Shown here in pieces: positions 10,401 to 21,760 of a stretch of DNA of 64,000 nucleotides. The number at the start of each line of letters is the position of its first letter. Position 1 is the stretch's first letter. The position numbers and the translations under genes were made by a program. The notes under the pieces are model-generated. The model searched no databases. It was not told the DNA's origin and saw nothing but the letters and a program-made list of their open reading frames with translations. This DNA is from Bryopsis sp. KO-2023 (Eukaryota; Chlorophyta; Ulvophyceae; Bryopsidales; Bryopsidaceae), in contig BSYQ01000002.1 in the NCBI GenBank assembly GCA_030272585.1, forward strand, positions 2,976,001-3,040,000, in the 5' to 3' direction.

Positions 10401-13327
10401 TGATGCCCTCGGCTCAGTATGCGGGGCAGTTGACGACGGGGCAAATGTCAATGAAGCACCTGGAGAAAGCAAGGTTATCGTTGGTGGCGAGTCCGGATGT
10501 TGACCATACCATCAGCTTCACACGTAAGTTTCACTGTGGGATTGAGCGCTTGATAGGAAACAAAGAATGCACTGATTGGACACGAAAATAGGTAGGCTTG
10601 TGCATTTGGGGAAGGGGAGTTGAAACGTACATAGTGAAAAGTGCAAGAGAAAAATAAAATGGTATCTCACAAAGAAAAAAAAAAAAAAAAAAACCCACAA
10701 TTTTGTCATTGAGAAAATAAGTAGCAAGAAGGAGGTGCATGGTTGTGTCGTCCAGAAAAATCAGGTTACTCGGAGTTCCCCGCCAAAATGCCACCCAGCA
10801 CCCTCTTTGCGGTCAGAACTAACCCGTTCTACGAAAGTCGACCTGACGTGCATGCGAGCAGCCCCACTAATCTGAAGTTCGATCGACTTCACAGTGCCCT
10901 GGGAGTGAATCAATTCGATTCGAGCCACTGTTCGAAAGCTGGATCGAGTAGTCTGTCTGGCTCGCATCCGGTTCCAAAGCGAGGTAGCTCCAGTTGGCGA
11001 TTATCTGTGAATGAGCAAGGTAAAAGAAACAACGTAATACACGCACATACCAGACATAGAGAGAAACAGAAAATCACACAGACACATAATTTTTACCGCC
11101 CGGACTTGCGAACAGATGTTGACCAAGAGTGGCGAAACTCGGTGACCTTTTCAGGGGTCGTGAAGTCGTGTCGTTGTTTGGGTTGAAGACTGATAAAATG
11201 TCTCTCGAAAATGTGATGAGGGTTTCTTGCGTTGTGACTTTGCTCAGGGAAACTTCAACCAGCAAATGTGGCGTTCGAAAAAATGCGGAACGACTGCCTA
11301 GAAGAAAAAACGGAGAGCGAGATTTCGTTCTTGGCAGGCGTCATGGTATACTTGCATCAGCAACTTGCCGATCGGGTGAGGAGCACACACACATGCTCCT
11401 AGTCAAAAGCATTCCAAAAGGAATAATTAGTTTCATTTTCTATTATAAACAGACTTTACTTGCATTAACTTAAGACCTTGAAGGTCCACACTGTGATAGA
11501 CTGAATCTTGTTGCAACAATTGTTAGAATTCGTGAGTGCGTATTTGCTTGCTAGGAGAACGTGATCAACGTGCTTTGGGAGGTCGAAGGACTCCGAACGA
11601 GTGTCGAAGAGTTTGGGAAGAAAGCGGAAGCTTTGCGCGAGCTGAACGACAACCAGCAACAAGAGGTTACCAAGCAGCAGGTCATTCATTTTTTCCTTAA
11701 TCTCGGCTGTTTCTGCGATGAGGGGGGTGTTGATGTTATTGAGCCCTTGGGATGAATTGGACAAACTACACTGGGATAGGATTGTCTGTTTGTTTCGGAA
11801 TCAGTAGTCTCACAGGTTGTGTTATTTCTAACCATTGATGAGGCAGAATGCATTCTGCCCCCTTTCCTCCTCCTGTTCAGTTTGAGCTTTGGGGAAGACA
11901 AGAATCCAACTAAAATTCAATGAATGGATAAAATGTACATACATTTTTTTGTTCTTTTGGAGCTCTTTTCTGGTTTTGCAGCTATTGGCAGAACCCCAGG
12001 TCCCCCATCATGAGGTGTTTTCTGTTTCATATCAGATGGAACACCTCCAGCATGCCAGTGATCTAGAAACCCAAAAGGCTGAGCTTCAGCAAGAGCTCGC
12101 CAAATGCCAAGAAGACATTGGGAAGTTGAGAAAAGAAATTGAGACGTTCGGGTCGGGACACAGCGTCAGGGCTGTGGAAAAGAACATCAAAAAAGATGTG
12201 ATATCTGGGATAGAAGTTTTAAGAGGCAAGAAGGAGAAGGGTGTGGATCGCATCAACCAAGCGAATCGCGGGGTTGTGCAGGAGGGAGGTTTGCCCGGTA
12301 GAATAGTGCAAGAACAGGTGAGCTTATGGCGGCTGTACTATAATTTGCAGACTCAGAGATCGAATAAAAAAAATATCGTCTAGATAACCTGAAAAATTTT
12401 TGATCGTCGTTGACGTTGCCATTTTATTCTGTTGTGCTTTCCGTTGAAAGCTATTTTGAGGCGGCTGGGAGAAGTAAATTGCATGGAAGAAGCAAAAGCT
12501 TGGGCAGAGAAAATGGTGTCGGAGAGAAATCGATTGAAGTCTACAGCGCAGGTCAATTGAAACTATGGTGGACGTTCCTGAGTTCTGAATGGAATATGTG
12601 ACGCTCTCTGGATGGAAGGAAGTTAATTGTTTCTCTTGGGTCTGCAGAAGGTTGAAGAAGAACCGCATGATATGCCAGGAAAGGCGGAAGCCATCCTCTC
12701 GATCAAAAATTATATGGAAGCAGAAACCAAACCTTCCTGCCAAGTGCTGAAATGGAGCAGACCCTCCGGAGGGTCTGCACTTGGATCCAAGTGCAACGTT
12801 GGATGGGAGGCACACAATGGATTTGCCAAAAGGAGCTTTCAAATGCAAGTGCTCAGCGGATCCACCAAGCTGTACATCATCCTTTCCTGTCTTGAGGAGC
12901 TTTCTTCTCTCAGGTTCTTGCTGTGCTTGTCCATTGTTTTGGTTGAAAAAAAAAACACCTTTGAACAAGAAACTAACAATTCGTCTTTTCATGTGTCTAC
13001 AGGCTCAATCAAGTCCGAGAGTTGAGCGGCGCCGTGATCGGCGCAATAGCAACAAAACCAACAGTTTACAACATTGCTCGGGACAAAAAGGTTTCACGAG
13101 GTTCAATCTCGTTCCGTTCGTCCATCCAGTTCCTGAGAACGTCGGTTTCAGCACTCTTTTTCGTAGGCCCGCTGAAAAAACGTTTTCTACTGTGGATAGA
13201 TTCTGGAAGTGCAACTTTGCGGAAATCTTATGAGAGCCCAGACGTAATTCTGGTGAAATTGTTAGCGGTGGCGTTGAGAAGATCTACTGACAACGCGGTT
13301 TCAATAAGAAAAATCAGTCAGCGCTAA
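7406..13327 (+). CDS. Large multi-exon gene for a coiled-coil protein (roughly 1,200-1,300 aa)
   Basis: Exons supported by GT-AG borders and phase: 7406-7666, 7835-7897, about 8370-8714, 8847-9583, 9691-about 9990, about 10044-10523, 10765-11019, 11248-11375, 11555-11680, 11982-12317, about 12463-12551, 12648-12913, 13003-13327 (TAA). Exact phase agreement holds at 7666/7835, 8714/8847, 9583/9691, 10523/10765, 11019/11248, 11375/11555, 11680/11982, 12551/12648 and 12913/13003. Three places are unresolved: an exon between 7897 and 8370 (a candidate starts near 8131), a short intron near 9990-10090, and the acceptor near 12463. The N-terminus reads MMLGWIRKLCCG followed by an acidic, proline-rich stretch. 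The middle (exon 8847-9583) shows no known domain. Exons from 9691 onward are rich in E/K/Q/L heptads (for example LRELNDNQQQEVTKQQ, ELQQELAKCQEDIGKLRKE), a long interrupted coiled coil. No motor, kinase or membrane motif is seen. A cytoskeletal or scaffold role is inference only. It may prove to be two genes. Confidence 0.65.
11842..11859. repeat. 18-bp perfect palindrome in an intron
   Basis: ggcagaatg followed by its reverse complement, inside the intron between exons 11555-11680 and 11982-12317. No function is assigned. Confidence 0.6.
12756..12777. repeat. 22-bp perfect palindrome inside an exon
   Basis: gcagaccctcc and its exact reverse complement abut with no loop, within the proposed exon 12648-12913. 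It encodes part of the Ser/Gly/Pro-rich segment SRPSGGSA. A strong RNA hairpin at this point could mark an exonic structure, or indicate that part of this exon is element-derived. Confidence 0.75.
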
Positions 13328-13471
13328 TTAAAAGCGGACAGCGGGGCTGTGGAATGCCGTCAGAAAAATGACCCGAATAGCCGAAAAAAAGCTTTCTTGG
13401 AAAGGATAATGGCTGTGTCTTTGTGAGCTGGTGGTCAGACATGCGCCAGGGGTGAAACGGCAAAAACTTAA

Positions 13472-14055
13472 TTTTACCGCCGAATGCTGAATTATGGCGC
13501 CGAATGCTGAATTCTGCCGCCGCCCGACTGGCAACCGCCCCTGGCGGGATGTCGGTCGACAGGCGACCCGCGTATGTATGTCAGACCGAAAAAAAAGGGG
13601 GGGTTGGGTTTAGGGTTTAGGGTTAGCGCGACCGGCGCGCGCCAAGCGAGTGGGCGAGTTCAGGGATGCAGGTGTAACTAGTGGCTGGAGTTCGACCAGG
13701 ACTCTGCAGCAGACTTTCCATTGACAAAATATGAAAACGGAAATGAACCCAGGGAAGGGGATTGTGTTGGGATGGAAATCGACGGCTCCATTCCAGAGTT
13801 CATTGTTTTAAAGTGAGTTGGCGTTTGGACTGTGGTGGGAGAGTGCGAAGTACTAAGGGAAACGAAAGCGATAGGGCGGCGGTTGCAGCGGCAGCGTTAC
13901 CGACAGCGCAATTGAGTGCGGGTGAGTGAGTAATCGTGAATGAGAGAATTGTCGGGCGCGTCGCCTGTCGACCGACATCCCGCCAGGGGCGGCTGCCAGT
14001 CGGGCGGCGGCAGAATTCAGCATTCGGCGGCAGAATTCAGCATTCGGCGGCATAA
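13472..14055. mobile_element. Non-autonomous DNA transposon with ~100-bp TIRs and TTAA target site
   Basis: The left end (13472-about 13570) and right end (about 13957-14055) are imperfect inverted repeats of about 100 bp. They are flanked on both sides by TTAA (13468-13471 and 14056-14059). Each arm contains near-tandem copies of gccgccgaatgctgaattct followed by a shared GC-rich block. The interior of about 385 bp carries no ORF but has a telomere-like tract. TTAA duplication is typical of piggyBac-type transposition. The terminal bases do not look like classical piggyBac ends, so the family assignment is tentative. Confidence 0.8.
13601..13648 (+). repeat. Telomere-like TTTAGGG repeats joined to a GC-rich module
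   Basis: Two to three TTTAGGG-type units are followed by gttagcgcgac and a CG-rich stretch, all inside the TTAA-flanked element. The sequence gtttagggttagcgcgac recurs in reverse orientation near 53,300 in a different TIR element. Confidence 0.8.
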
Positions 14056-15480
14056 TTAATTGCCAGCCGGGTGAAACTGAGGACTGGAGAAAAGAAGTTA
14101 TGGCTAAGTGAAGGTTGAGTCAGAACTGGTGGTGAGAAAGCACAAACACAGTGGGATGTAAGAAAACAAACAGAATTTTGAGTGGAATAGCTCCAAGAAA
14201 GTTACTGAGCTGTACAATAGGATGCACAAACAATGTGTTGGGTTAGACAGATGCTCTATGAATGCTCAACTATTGACATGCTCGAGTTTGTATTGTGGTG
14301 GTGGTGGTGGTGGTGGTGATTTGACTTGTCCATATCAATCTTAACTAAGATTAGCATAGCCCACCTAGAGGAGAAAAAAAAAGAGAAACCCGATGGAATT
14401 CCTGCCAGGGGGATTCACAGGAAGAAGTTTTTAACAGAATGACACCTTCCGCAGACCCCATCCGCACGTGCACTCTATCGCTCCTTGGCTGGTCTCTGTA
14501 CAGTTGCCACTTAACCCAGAGGTCAAAAGTCGTATAGCTCCTGCATTGGGTTTACTCGGCGTGCTACCATGTTGGCGTGGTGCGTGTAATCCTCCACAGC
14601 CCCTCCACCGTAGAAGGGGGCTGGAAGTGGTGAACCGCTTACGATGCAAAGAATCTGGCCTGGCATGTTTTGCACTATTGTTGGTTGGTTGGTGAAAGGC
14701 TCAGGTCGCGTGAAAGTTTTCGAATGCACCCCCCCCCCCCTCCTTATCGAAGAAGAATTCTCCAAAATCCTCCAGCCGCCGGTGGGTGGGTGGCGGCCGC
14801 TTTCACAAGCGCGAGTATGCCGCTCGATTGGCTCGCCACGCAACTTCCACTTCCCTGAACTTTGCTGGCTAGGGTGTTTCTCTTTGTATGCCCCCGATGC
14901 TACAGGTCTGGCATGTCTGGTGATATTTTTGTTTGGTTGATTCGAATCACCCCCGTTGAAACTCATACAGCAGCGCCCTTTAGACAAAACAATTAACGGA
15001 CAGTGTGGAGATGTGGAAAGGGGTAATTCAGTTGGGTGGCGACTGTCCTTTTTTTTTCACCCCTGTTGTCAATGCCAGTTCCTCTGACGTCGAAAGTCGT
15101 CAATGTCATGTGTTGAAAGTTGTTCGATACAATGGTTCACTCTCTTATATATTCGTTCATTCTGACCGTCGTTTCCAGAATTCTCCTGGTTTCAACACCC
15201 CCGAAAAACGAGCGGCCGCGCCGTTCGACCGTCAGATAGCAACGCCGTCAGTCGGTCTGTGACGTAGCCCGCCCGCATGTCAGACGTGGAAGGAGTCGGG
15301 GATATTCAGATTTTGAACGAACGAACGCTTGCTAACGGAACGAGCGTTGGTTGTGGAAGAACGGCGCCCCAGGCGCGCACAGGCACATCCCGCGGATGGA
15401 CAGAAAAAGTCCAGTCAGTTTTCCTTCCCCACTCCTCTCCCGAATCTTGCATTCGAGATAACGCCGTCACGTGTAACGGT
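14056..15480. other. Intergenic, microsatellite-bearing
   Basis: No gene is supported. A (GGT)n microsatellite lies at about 14297-14319. A C-run near 14730 and a G-run near 15485 are conspicuous. Overlapping frames on both strands (14431-14987) have no recognisable domain. Short phrases such as ggcctggcatgt recur at 6719 and 14653, hinting at old repeat material. Confidence 0.45.
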
Positions 15481-17786
15481 AAAGGGGGGGGGGGGTTTGT
15501 GAGAACGACCCCCCGTTGATCTTTTTCCAGACTCGTTTCTGGGTTTTTCTATTTTTTCTTTTTTTTTTCCGCGACAGGGAGCGCTAAAGCGTGCGTACGA
15601 GGAAAGGGGTCGAGAAAAAAAAATGAACGAGCGGCGAGAAAGGTAGGAAGGAAAACGGTCAGCCGATCGGCGGTGGCCCCAGTGAAAAGGATTTCGAATC
15701 GAAAATGATGAAAAAAAGAGCTCTGCGTGTGGCTTTTTCATTCTTGTTTCTATTTTGATTCTTTTGTTAGCTGCTTGCTCGTTTCTGTTTTTTTTTCTTT
15801 CTTGATGCGCAGGCGCAGGTCGTCGAAAAGGATCGCGAGCGGGATGGAGCTTTTTTTTTTCGATTTATTTTTAGAATGAGGTGCAGTGGTTTTCGACAGC
15901 AAAACTAAAAATTGAAGGGAAAAAAAACTTGGAAAGAAAGTGAAGTGTGTGGGAAGCAAATTGAAAAAAAAAATTCCTGACAGTTCTTCAACTTTTTTTT
16001 TTCTTTTCTTTTTCTCTGTTCCCCTTCCCCCCCCCCCAAAAAAAAAAAGAAAAAAATAATTAAAAAGAGAAGTAAATAAATGAGAAATAAAGATTATGAA
16101 CGAAATAGTTGTATCCCTGAATGAATGGAAACCATTTGTCTATTTTATTTTATTAAAAAAATATATATTTTAATAAATATTCATTTAATTAAAAAAAAAA
16201 GAGATAAGGGACACTCTGATTCTCTTTCCTTTTTCTTTATATTAGATACTCTGAGACAAAAAAAAATGTACATTTATATTTTTCTTGTTTCAAGCCAAAA
16301 AAAATCCACAGTTTGTTTTATTTTTTACTTATTTATTTGTTTCCCCCCCAAAAAACATTACGAATGCCTTTCCAATTCTTGAAAAATATCCTCCCAGTCA
16401 GTCATGGTGAGATACCCGAAAATAGAGTGAGAATTGAAAAAAAACAGGTTGACTTTTTATCCTGACCCCCTCCCCCCCCCAAGAAAATAAAGCTAGATTT
16501 AAAATAAATGAATAAAAAATAGGTTGACTTTTCATCCTCGCCCCCCTCCCAAAAAAAAAAAAAAAACTAAAACTAGATTGGAAATAAATTGAAAAAAAAC
16601 AAATTGACAGATTTTTTTTTCGGATTTGGGGTTGGGTGGTGGTGGCGGGGGGAGGTTGCCAAAATAGTCAATAGTATTTTTTTTTCCTTTCTTCCTTCTT
16701 TCTTTTCTTCTTTTTTCCAAGGGCTTCAGCAATGCACACGGCTGTGCCTTTTTTAACTTCTATATATGTTTTCTTTCTCCAGGTTTTCTAACCGCCTTTT
16801 CCTTTTCTTGACCATTTCTCCATCCAGGGAAAAAAGCTGAGAAAACCTCTCTCTCCAAAAAAAAACAAGAAAAATGGAATCAGCTAAAATGGAAATTGCT
16901 GAGAGTGGCTGCCTGCCACCTGAGGTTATTCCTCGCGAAAGGTATGTGTGCGTTTTTCTGGTTTTTGTTTTTTTTGTTTTTTCTCGAGTTTTTCCTGGAG
17001 TTTTTCTTAATTTTTTTTGTGTGTTTCTTTTTCGTTTTTTGGGTTCTATTTTATTTTTATTTTTTTTGGGGGGTTGAAAAGTGTGATGGCTCCAGCAGGC
17101 TGTAACAAAAAGCAAGAGACTTTTTTCTTTTTTTTTTTTTTTAAGAGAAAAGAAAAAAGAAAAAGAAAAGAAAGTGAGTCTTGGAGGGGGGGGGGGTTAA
17201 AATATTTTTTGAAACATTGAACAAATAAAACACCTGGAAATGTGTTATTCTAGAAATAAGTCTTCATTTTTTCCGGTTGAATTTTTTCACGATTACTCAT
17301 GCTTCCTCGCAATTTTTGCTGTATTTTTTATCTTTAGTTCTTTTTTAGTAAGCTGTTTTTTTTGTTTTTTTTCAGCTTTCCTATGTTTCCATAAGCTTTT
17401 TTTTTTTTTTAGCTCAATTTTTGTTTTCTCTTCCCATCATGACCTCACCAGAACTGGAAAAAAAAATTACTGGTTAAAAAAAAAAAGCGAATTAAAAGAA
17501 AAATGAGACGGAGGTGCTGGCTTTTCCCTGAATAAAAATATAGTATAGTGAATACTATAATACTATAATATCCGATTGCTTCAAAAACAAAAAAATTCCT
17601 CACGGTTCGATTTTTTTTCCCCCAGGTTCATCGGAACATTTGAAAAAAAAATTCCTGAAGAAAAACGAAGGTCCACTTTTCTTTCGCTGGGCTGAACCAA
17701 AGGAGAAAAAAAAAAAGGAGAGGGAAAGCATTCAGGTGACCGACTTTCTTTTTTTATCTCTGTTATTTTTTTATATTATTTTTATT
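15481..17786. repeat. Homopolymer-rich low-complexity tract
   Basis: This stretch is dominated by A, T, C and G runs of 7-16 bases with very little unique sequence between them. Open frames here are Phe/Lys-rich products of the homopolymers and are not taken as genes. Such tracts are prone to polymerase slippage and sequencing error. Confidence 0.85.
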
Positions 17787-17788
17787 TA

Positions 17789-17973
17789 CCGTAGATAGGG
17801 TGATTTTTGCGCGCATGAACTTTCGCGTGTTTTATTTTTGTGACACTAATTTTTGCGATTCAATCGGGTCGCAAAGGGCCCAGGGTTTAGGAACCCAATT
17901 TTTGCGACACTAATTTTTGCGATTTTTTCTACTCGCAAAAATTAGTCCAACGCAGAAATTACCCTATCTACGG
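17789..17973. mobile_element. TA-flanked MITE, ~185 bp
   Basis: The ends are inverted repeats beginning CCGTAGATAGGGT, about 25 bp with two mismatches. They are flanked by TA on both sides (17787-17788 and 17974-17975), as expected for Tc1/mariner-type insertion. The interior has direct and inverted copies of cactaatttttgcga. There is no coding capacity. Confidence 0.8.
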
Positions 17974-17975
17974 TA

Positions 17976-19100
17976 CTCATTTTTTGTCCTAGGGGGGGGA
18001 GGGGAGGATTATTTCTCACTTGCAATCAAAAACTGTTCTAAACATAGATTAAAAAAATGGCAGATATAAATTTTTATTTTCTCAAGCAACACCACAAAAA
18101 CTAGTACGTGAACCCAAAAAAAAGGAGAAAAAAAACAAGAAAAGGAAAGTAAAGTGAAAGGGAGGTGACGTGCCATTCCCTCCACTTTCCTTTTGCTTGA
18201 CAAAAAAAATGGAGGTGACCTCGTTGACCCCCCCTCTTAACAAGAGTTTTGATGGTTTAGGTATTCATTTCGCCAAACGGCTTAGCTATTTGAAAAGAAG
18301 TAAAAAAAAAGAAAAAAAATATATATTTTTTAACTTCTTTTACTCATTTTTTTGTTGTTTTTGAATAAATAGCTAAGACACCTTGAAAGTGAAACGTTAA
18401 CAGCTCTAGTCACTGTAAAATAGGTTGCTATAAAAAGATTTTAATCGGAGATATCTGAACATACTCATCAAGTATAAAAACACGTCCGAATACTTCAAGC
18501 TTCTTTATCTTGTCAACTTGCCTTAGCACTCGTAGAAAAACACCTCGAGCATTTCCCCTTATCGTATGTTCGTCTTGCCGTTTGATTAACTCGCCTTTCC
18601 ACCCTATTGCTGTCTTAGGGACTATTCTTTCTCTTCCCATACAGATCATGCGGGCTTGTTATTTAGTTTTTGCATCGATTTTGCAATTTTACCTGATGTG
18701 CTCTTCTTATTCTCTTTACCGTAATAATTCTACTCTTCCTCCCTTGTCGACTTGAACTAGTTTACTTCGATAGACTCTGGACTGTTTCCCCCCTCCCCCC
18801 CAAATCATTATCTTGGTGTTTGCGGACATTGTCCGGCCAACTTGCCCCCAATGTTCTCTGAAGTATTCTTTCTTTCTAGATAATTGGGTAGGCTTGCTAC
18901 CAAGATCGCCTCTCGTGCACTCTTCCTTATCAAACGGCATCTCGCTTATATTCCGTCCCTATCAATTAATTTTACAACTTTTTATCGGAAGGGGGTCTTT
19001 CTCTGGGGCGTCTTCAGGCCATCATAGACCCCCCCCATCGTGGGCGTAAACATAGAAGGAAATGAGAGAGCGGGAAATTATCTTGTTCTATCTCTAGAAA
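17976..19100. other. AT-rich, no gene seen
   Basis: Homopolymer-rich sequence continues to about 18,400. After that the composition changes to the pattern of the degraded retroelement DNA downstream. No domain was recognised. Confidence 0.5.
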
Positions 19101-20100
19101 ATTTCAGTCCATATATCGCGAGTATAACTCTCGAGGTTTCTTCCCTAATCCATCTTAATTCATAAATGGTTCGCAACAACCGAATCCTTGTTGTCCGGCC
19201 CCCATCGTTTTCTCGTATACCGACGGTCTTAAAAATCTAAAGGAGTCTCGCAAGTTCACTATGGTTGTTTTTCGTTCTAGAGGGGTTATGAAATCAAATG
19301 CAATCTTTTGATATGCATTTAATATTCCGCATTGGAGGCGAAGTCTAGTCGGCACGTAAAATCTCCTACATACTAGTTGATGTATACCACACAACCCCGC
19401 CGTTCCCGAGGATCCTTTCAACAAAACCTCACCAAAGTGTCTCGTGGGATCGTCCTGGTCTCGATGTATCTCTATTTCATGACTTGGACTTACTCGACGA
19501 ACGCGAGCTCCCATGTAAACCACTCATCGTTAGGAACGAGAGCGAAGAACATATAGATGTTAGCAACATCATACTTTAATTCTTTTTTGGTGACGTCCTA
19601 ACCGCATCCTAACTGGCTAACCGGACTTCGATCTAGTGGTGGAATATGTTGAGGTTATTACTCCCTCCTTGTGGTAGAGTCACGTATGTGTAACCTTCGC
19701 TGTCACATTCAAATTCGGAGAGTTGTTGCAGTCTTTCGTCCATTGGGGGATAGAGGTACCTAGACGTGAGATTCATCAAGGATATATTAAAATTTTCCTA
19801 TGTATTCTATTACTTTTCTTTTGTGCCGTATGCAATAAAGGACTGTGTCCGCACCATATGCATAATGGTAGGTCATTGAACGTTTCACGTGTATCAACCC
19901 TGGAAGGGAGTTTTCTCCCTTCCCGAAGAAATCAGACGTAACTCTCGTGTAATGAATATGATCAGACGTCGTAATATGTGCATACAAACCGTGAACACCA
20001 TTTGCCTAATGGAGGGTCTTGCAAGATGTCTGGGAAATCTTTCCTTTAAACCATAAAGCGATGCATGAGGTGCGCACCGGGTGCGTTTACTGAGCAAGAC
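19100..20100 (-). mobile_element. Ty3/Gypsy-like reverse transcriptase to RNase H remnant (fossil)
   Basis: Minus-strand frames contain short matches to gypsy-type pol: a YGLKE segment near 20,040, and around 19,155-19,523 an AGLCGIHQ..RRFYVP stretch followed by QKIAFDFI, resembling the thumb/connection region before RNase H. It is broken with many interruptions and clearly old. No LTRs were located. The family call is tentative because similarity is confined to short motifs. Confidence 0.4.
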
Positions 20101-20949
20101 TTAGGCTTGATATGCTCCAACGCATGGTATCCGTCCGAAATTAAGTATAACAAGTCAATATTGGGTTTGCTCACCTTTCAATACCCATGCCGATGGTGGT
20201 GGTGTTATCGCTGTACACACATGAGCTCAAGTGGAAGTTATGGCTATAAAGGATTTTGAATTTCGATGACTTGTATTTGCGTGATTGCATTGCACATGGA
20301 ACTTCATCACCTCTGTTTAGTGACGCATACTCCCACAAGGTTACGGATCTCTATCAACCATGCGATGATATGGTTATTATTATCTTTTCTTTAATACAAG
20401 TCCGTGTGTGCAAGTCACGTCCACCTAAGCGGAAGAAAATCGTATGCAAATAAAACTCCACAATCGGCCCTTACTGTCACCCAAAAGGTGTCGATCACTT
20501 ATCGAACTTAACAACTTTGGGGCTTGCTTACAACTCCCAACAGTACTCCATGAAACCTAAAAAACATCCCGTTCCCTTCCTTAGGAAGAGTAGATACTTC
20601 TAAAGTCTTGAAACGTGTGAATTAAATAAGTTATGGGTTAGTTAAGACGAGCACAAGATGCGTGTTCGAAGAATATCAATTAGAGATTGTACTTACCGAG
20701 ATCCAAGCTGCTGAAGCGGGTCTCTACGCACTGTATTGTAGGACTTCGCTATCCCCTAATCTTCTATTCTTTTTTTCTTGGAAAAGGTTCGTGCATTCGA
20801 TAGGTGCCCCAAATTAATGCCCTCAACAAAGATTTGAATGCCGCAAATAAAATTATATAGTAACAATATCTACAAAGCGGTTCAAAGACATAAAAAAGAT
20901 TTTGCGTAGTAACACATCATAATCAAACAACAAATTAAGATACAACTTT

Positions 20950-21760
20950 CTAAGGATGGCAATTATTACCGCACCAACACCTTTTTTTTTTAAGTTATTA
21001 TTCGTGACAGATTTTATGGAACCAGGTTTTTCTTTTATTAATATCTTCTATACAATTGTTGCGCAAATGCTCTTCTACGTCCTTGTTTGTAGTGGGTTCT
21101 ATGTAAGCAAACCGTCTGATGCGGTTCATCATCATGTGATACATCGCTTTAACTTTCCTATGAGCTTGTGGGTAATAAGCCGCGGCGTCGTCTTGCCTCT
21201 TCGGGCCCGCGGGCAATTCGGTTGTCCCAATCGCGGATTTTGGTCAGCTCGTAGGCCGGAGGTAAGTTGACCCTTGTTAGTGTTAGGTCTTGGAACCGGT
21301 GCACGTCAATAATGTCTTGGTACTTGCCTTTGTGCAGAAGGTCTACCTGGTCGGACAATGTTCGCAGCTCAACAGAGTGCGAGCCATTATTATACTTAAC
21401 GGCTCTCGGAATGTCGTATTTGAGTATGACATCTATCAGGAACAACATGGTTGTCGCGCGTGTCGTAAAGTCCGGAGGAGCAGCGACTACCTCAAATCAT
21501 GAGAACTGATCTACGGCTGTAATGAGGTTCGTGTTGCCTGATCAACTGGGTGGGAGTCCGTTGGTAAAATGAATCTGCATCGTGTTGCATGGTTGCGACA
21601 CCGATGTTGCTAAGTAATTTTTAAGAGTCCGCAAGGGAGCAGCTGGCATGAGTGACATGTTCGCATCTTCTTGTCATGTATTTCGGGGACTCTTTAATGC
21701 TTTCGACCGAATCCATGACGACAAAAGACGGCTGTAACAAAATCAGTACCAATGACCCTA
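20950..21760 (-). mobile_element. Gypsy-like integrase remnant, copy A (fossil)
   Basis: The minus-strand frame 21158-21448 includes LKYDIPRAVKYNNGSHS, which matches the integrase core around the second catalytic Asp (usual form YGIP..v.sDnGshF). The flanking 21,530-21,680 aligns at nucleotide level with the integrase remnant at 61,296-61,450. Old and broken many times. It lies upstream, in minus-strand order, of the RT remnant at 19-20 kb, so the two are probably separate insertions. Confidence 0.55.

Noticed and set aside
14871-14960. gattcgaatc resembling a tRNA T-loop
   Set aside because: There is no surrounding cloverleaf. It looks like a chance palindrome.
15481-18400. Several short Phe- or Lys-rich open frames
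   Set aside because: These are products of poly-T and poly-A runs. There is no domain or plausible start context.
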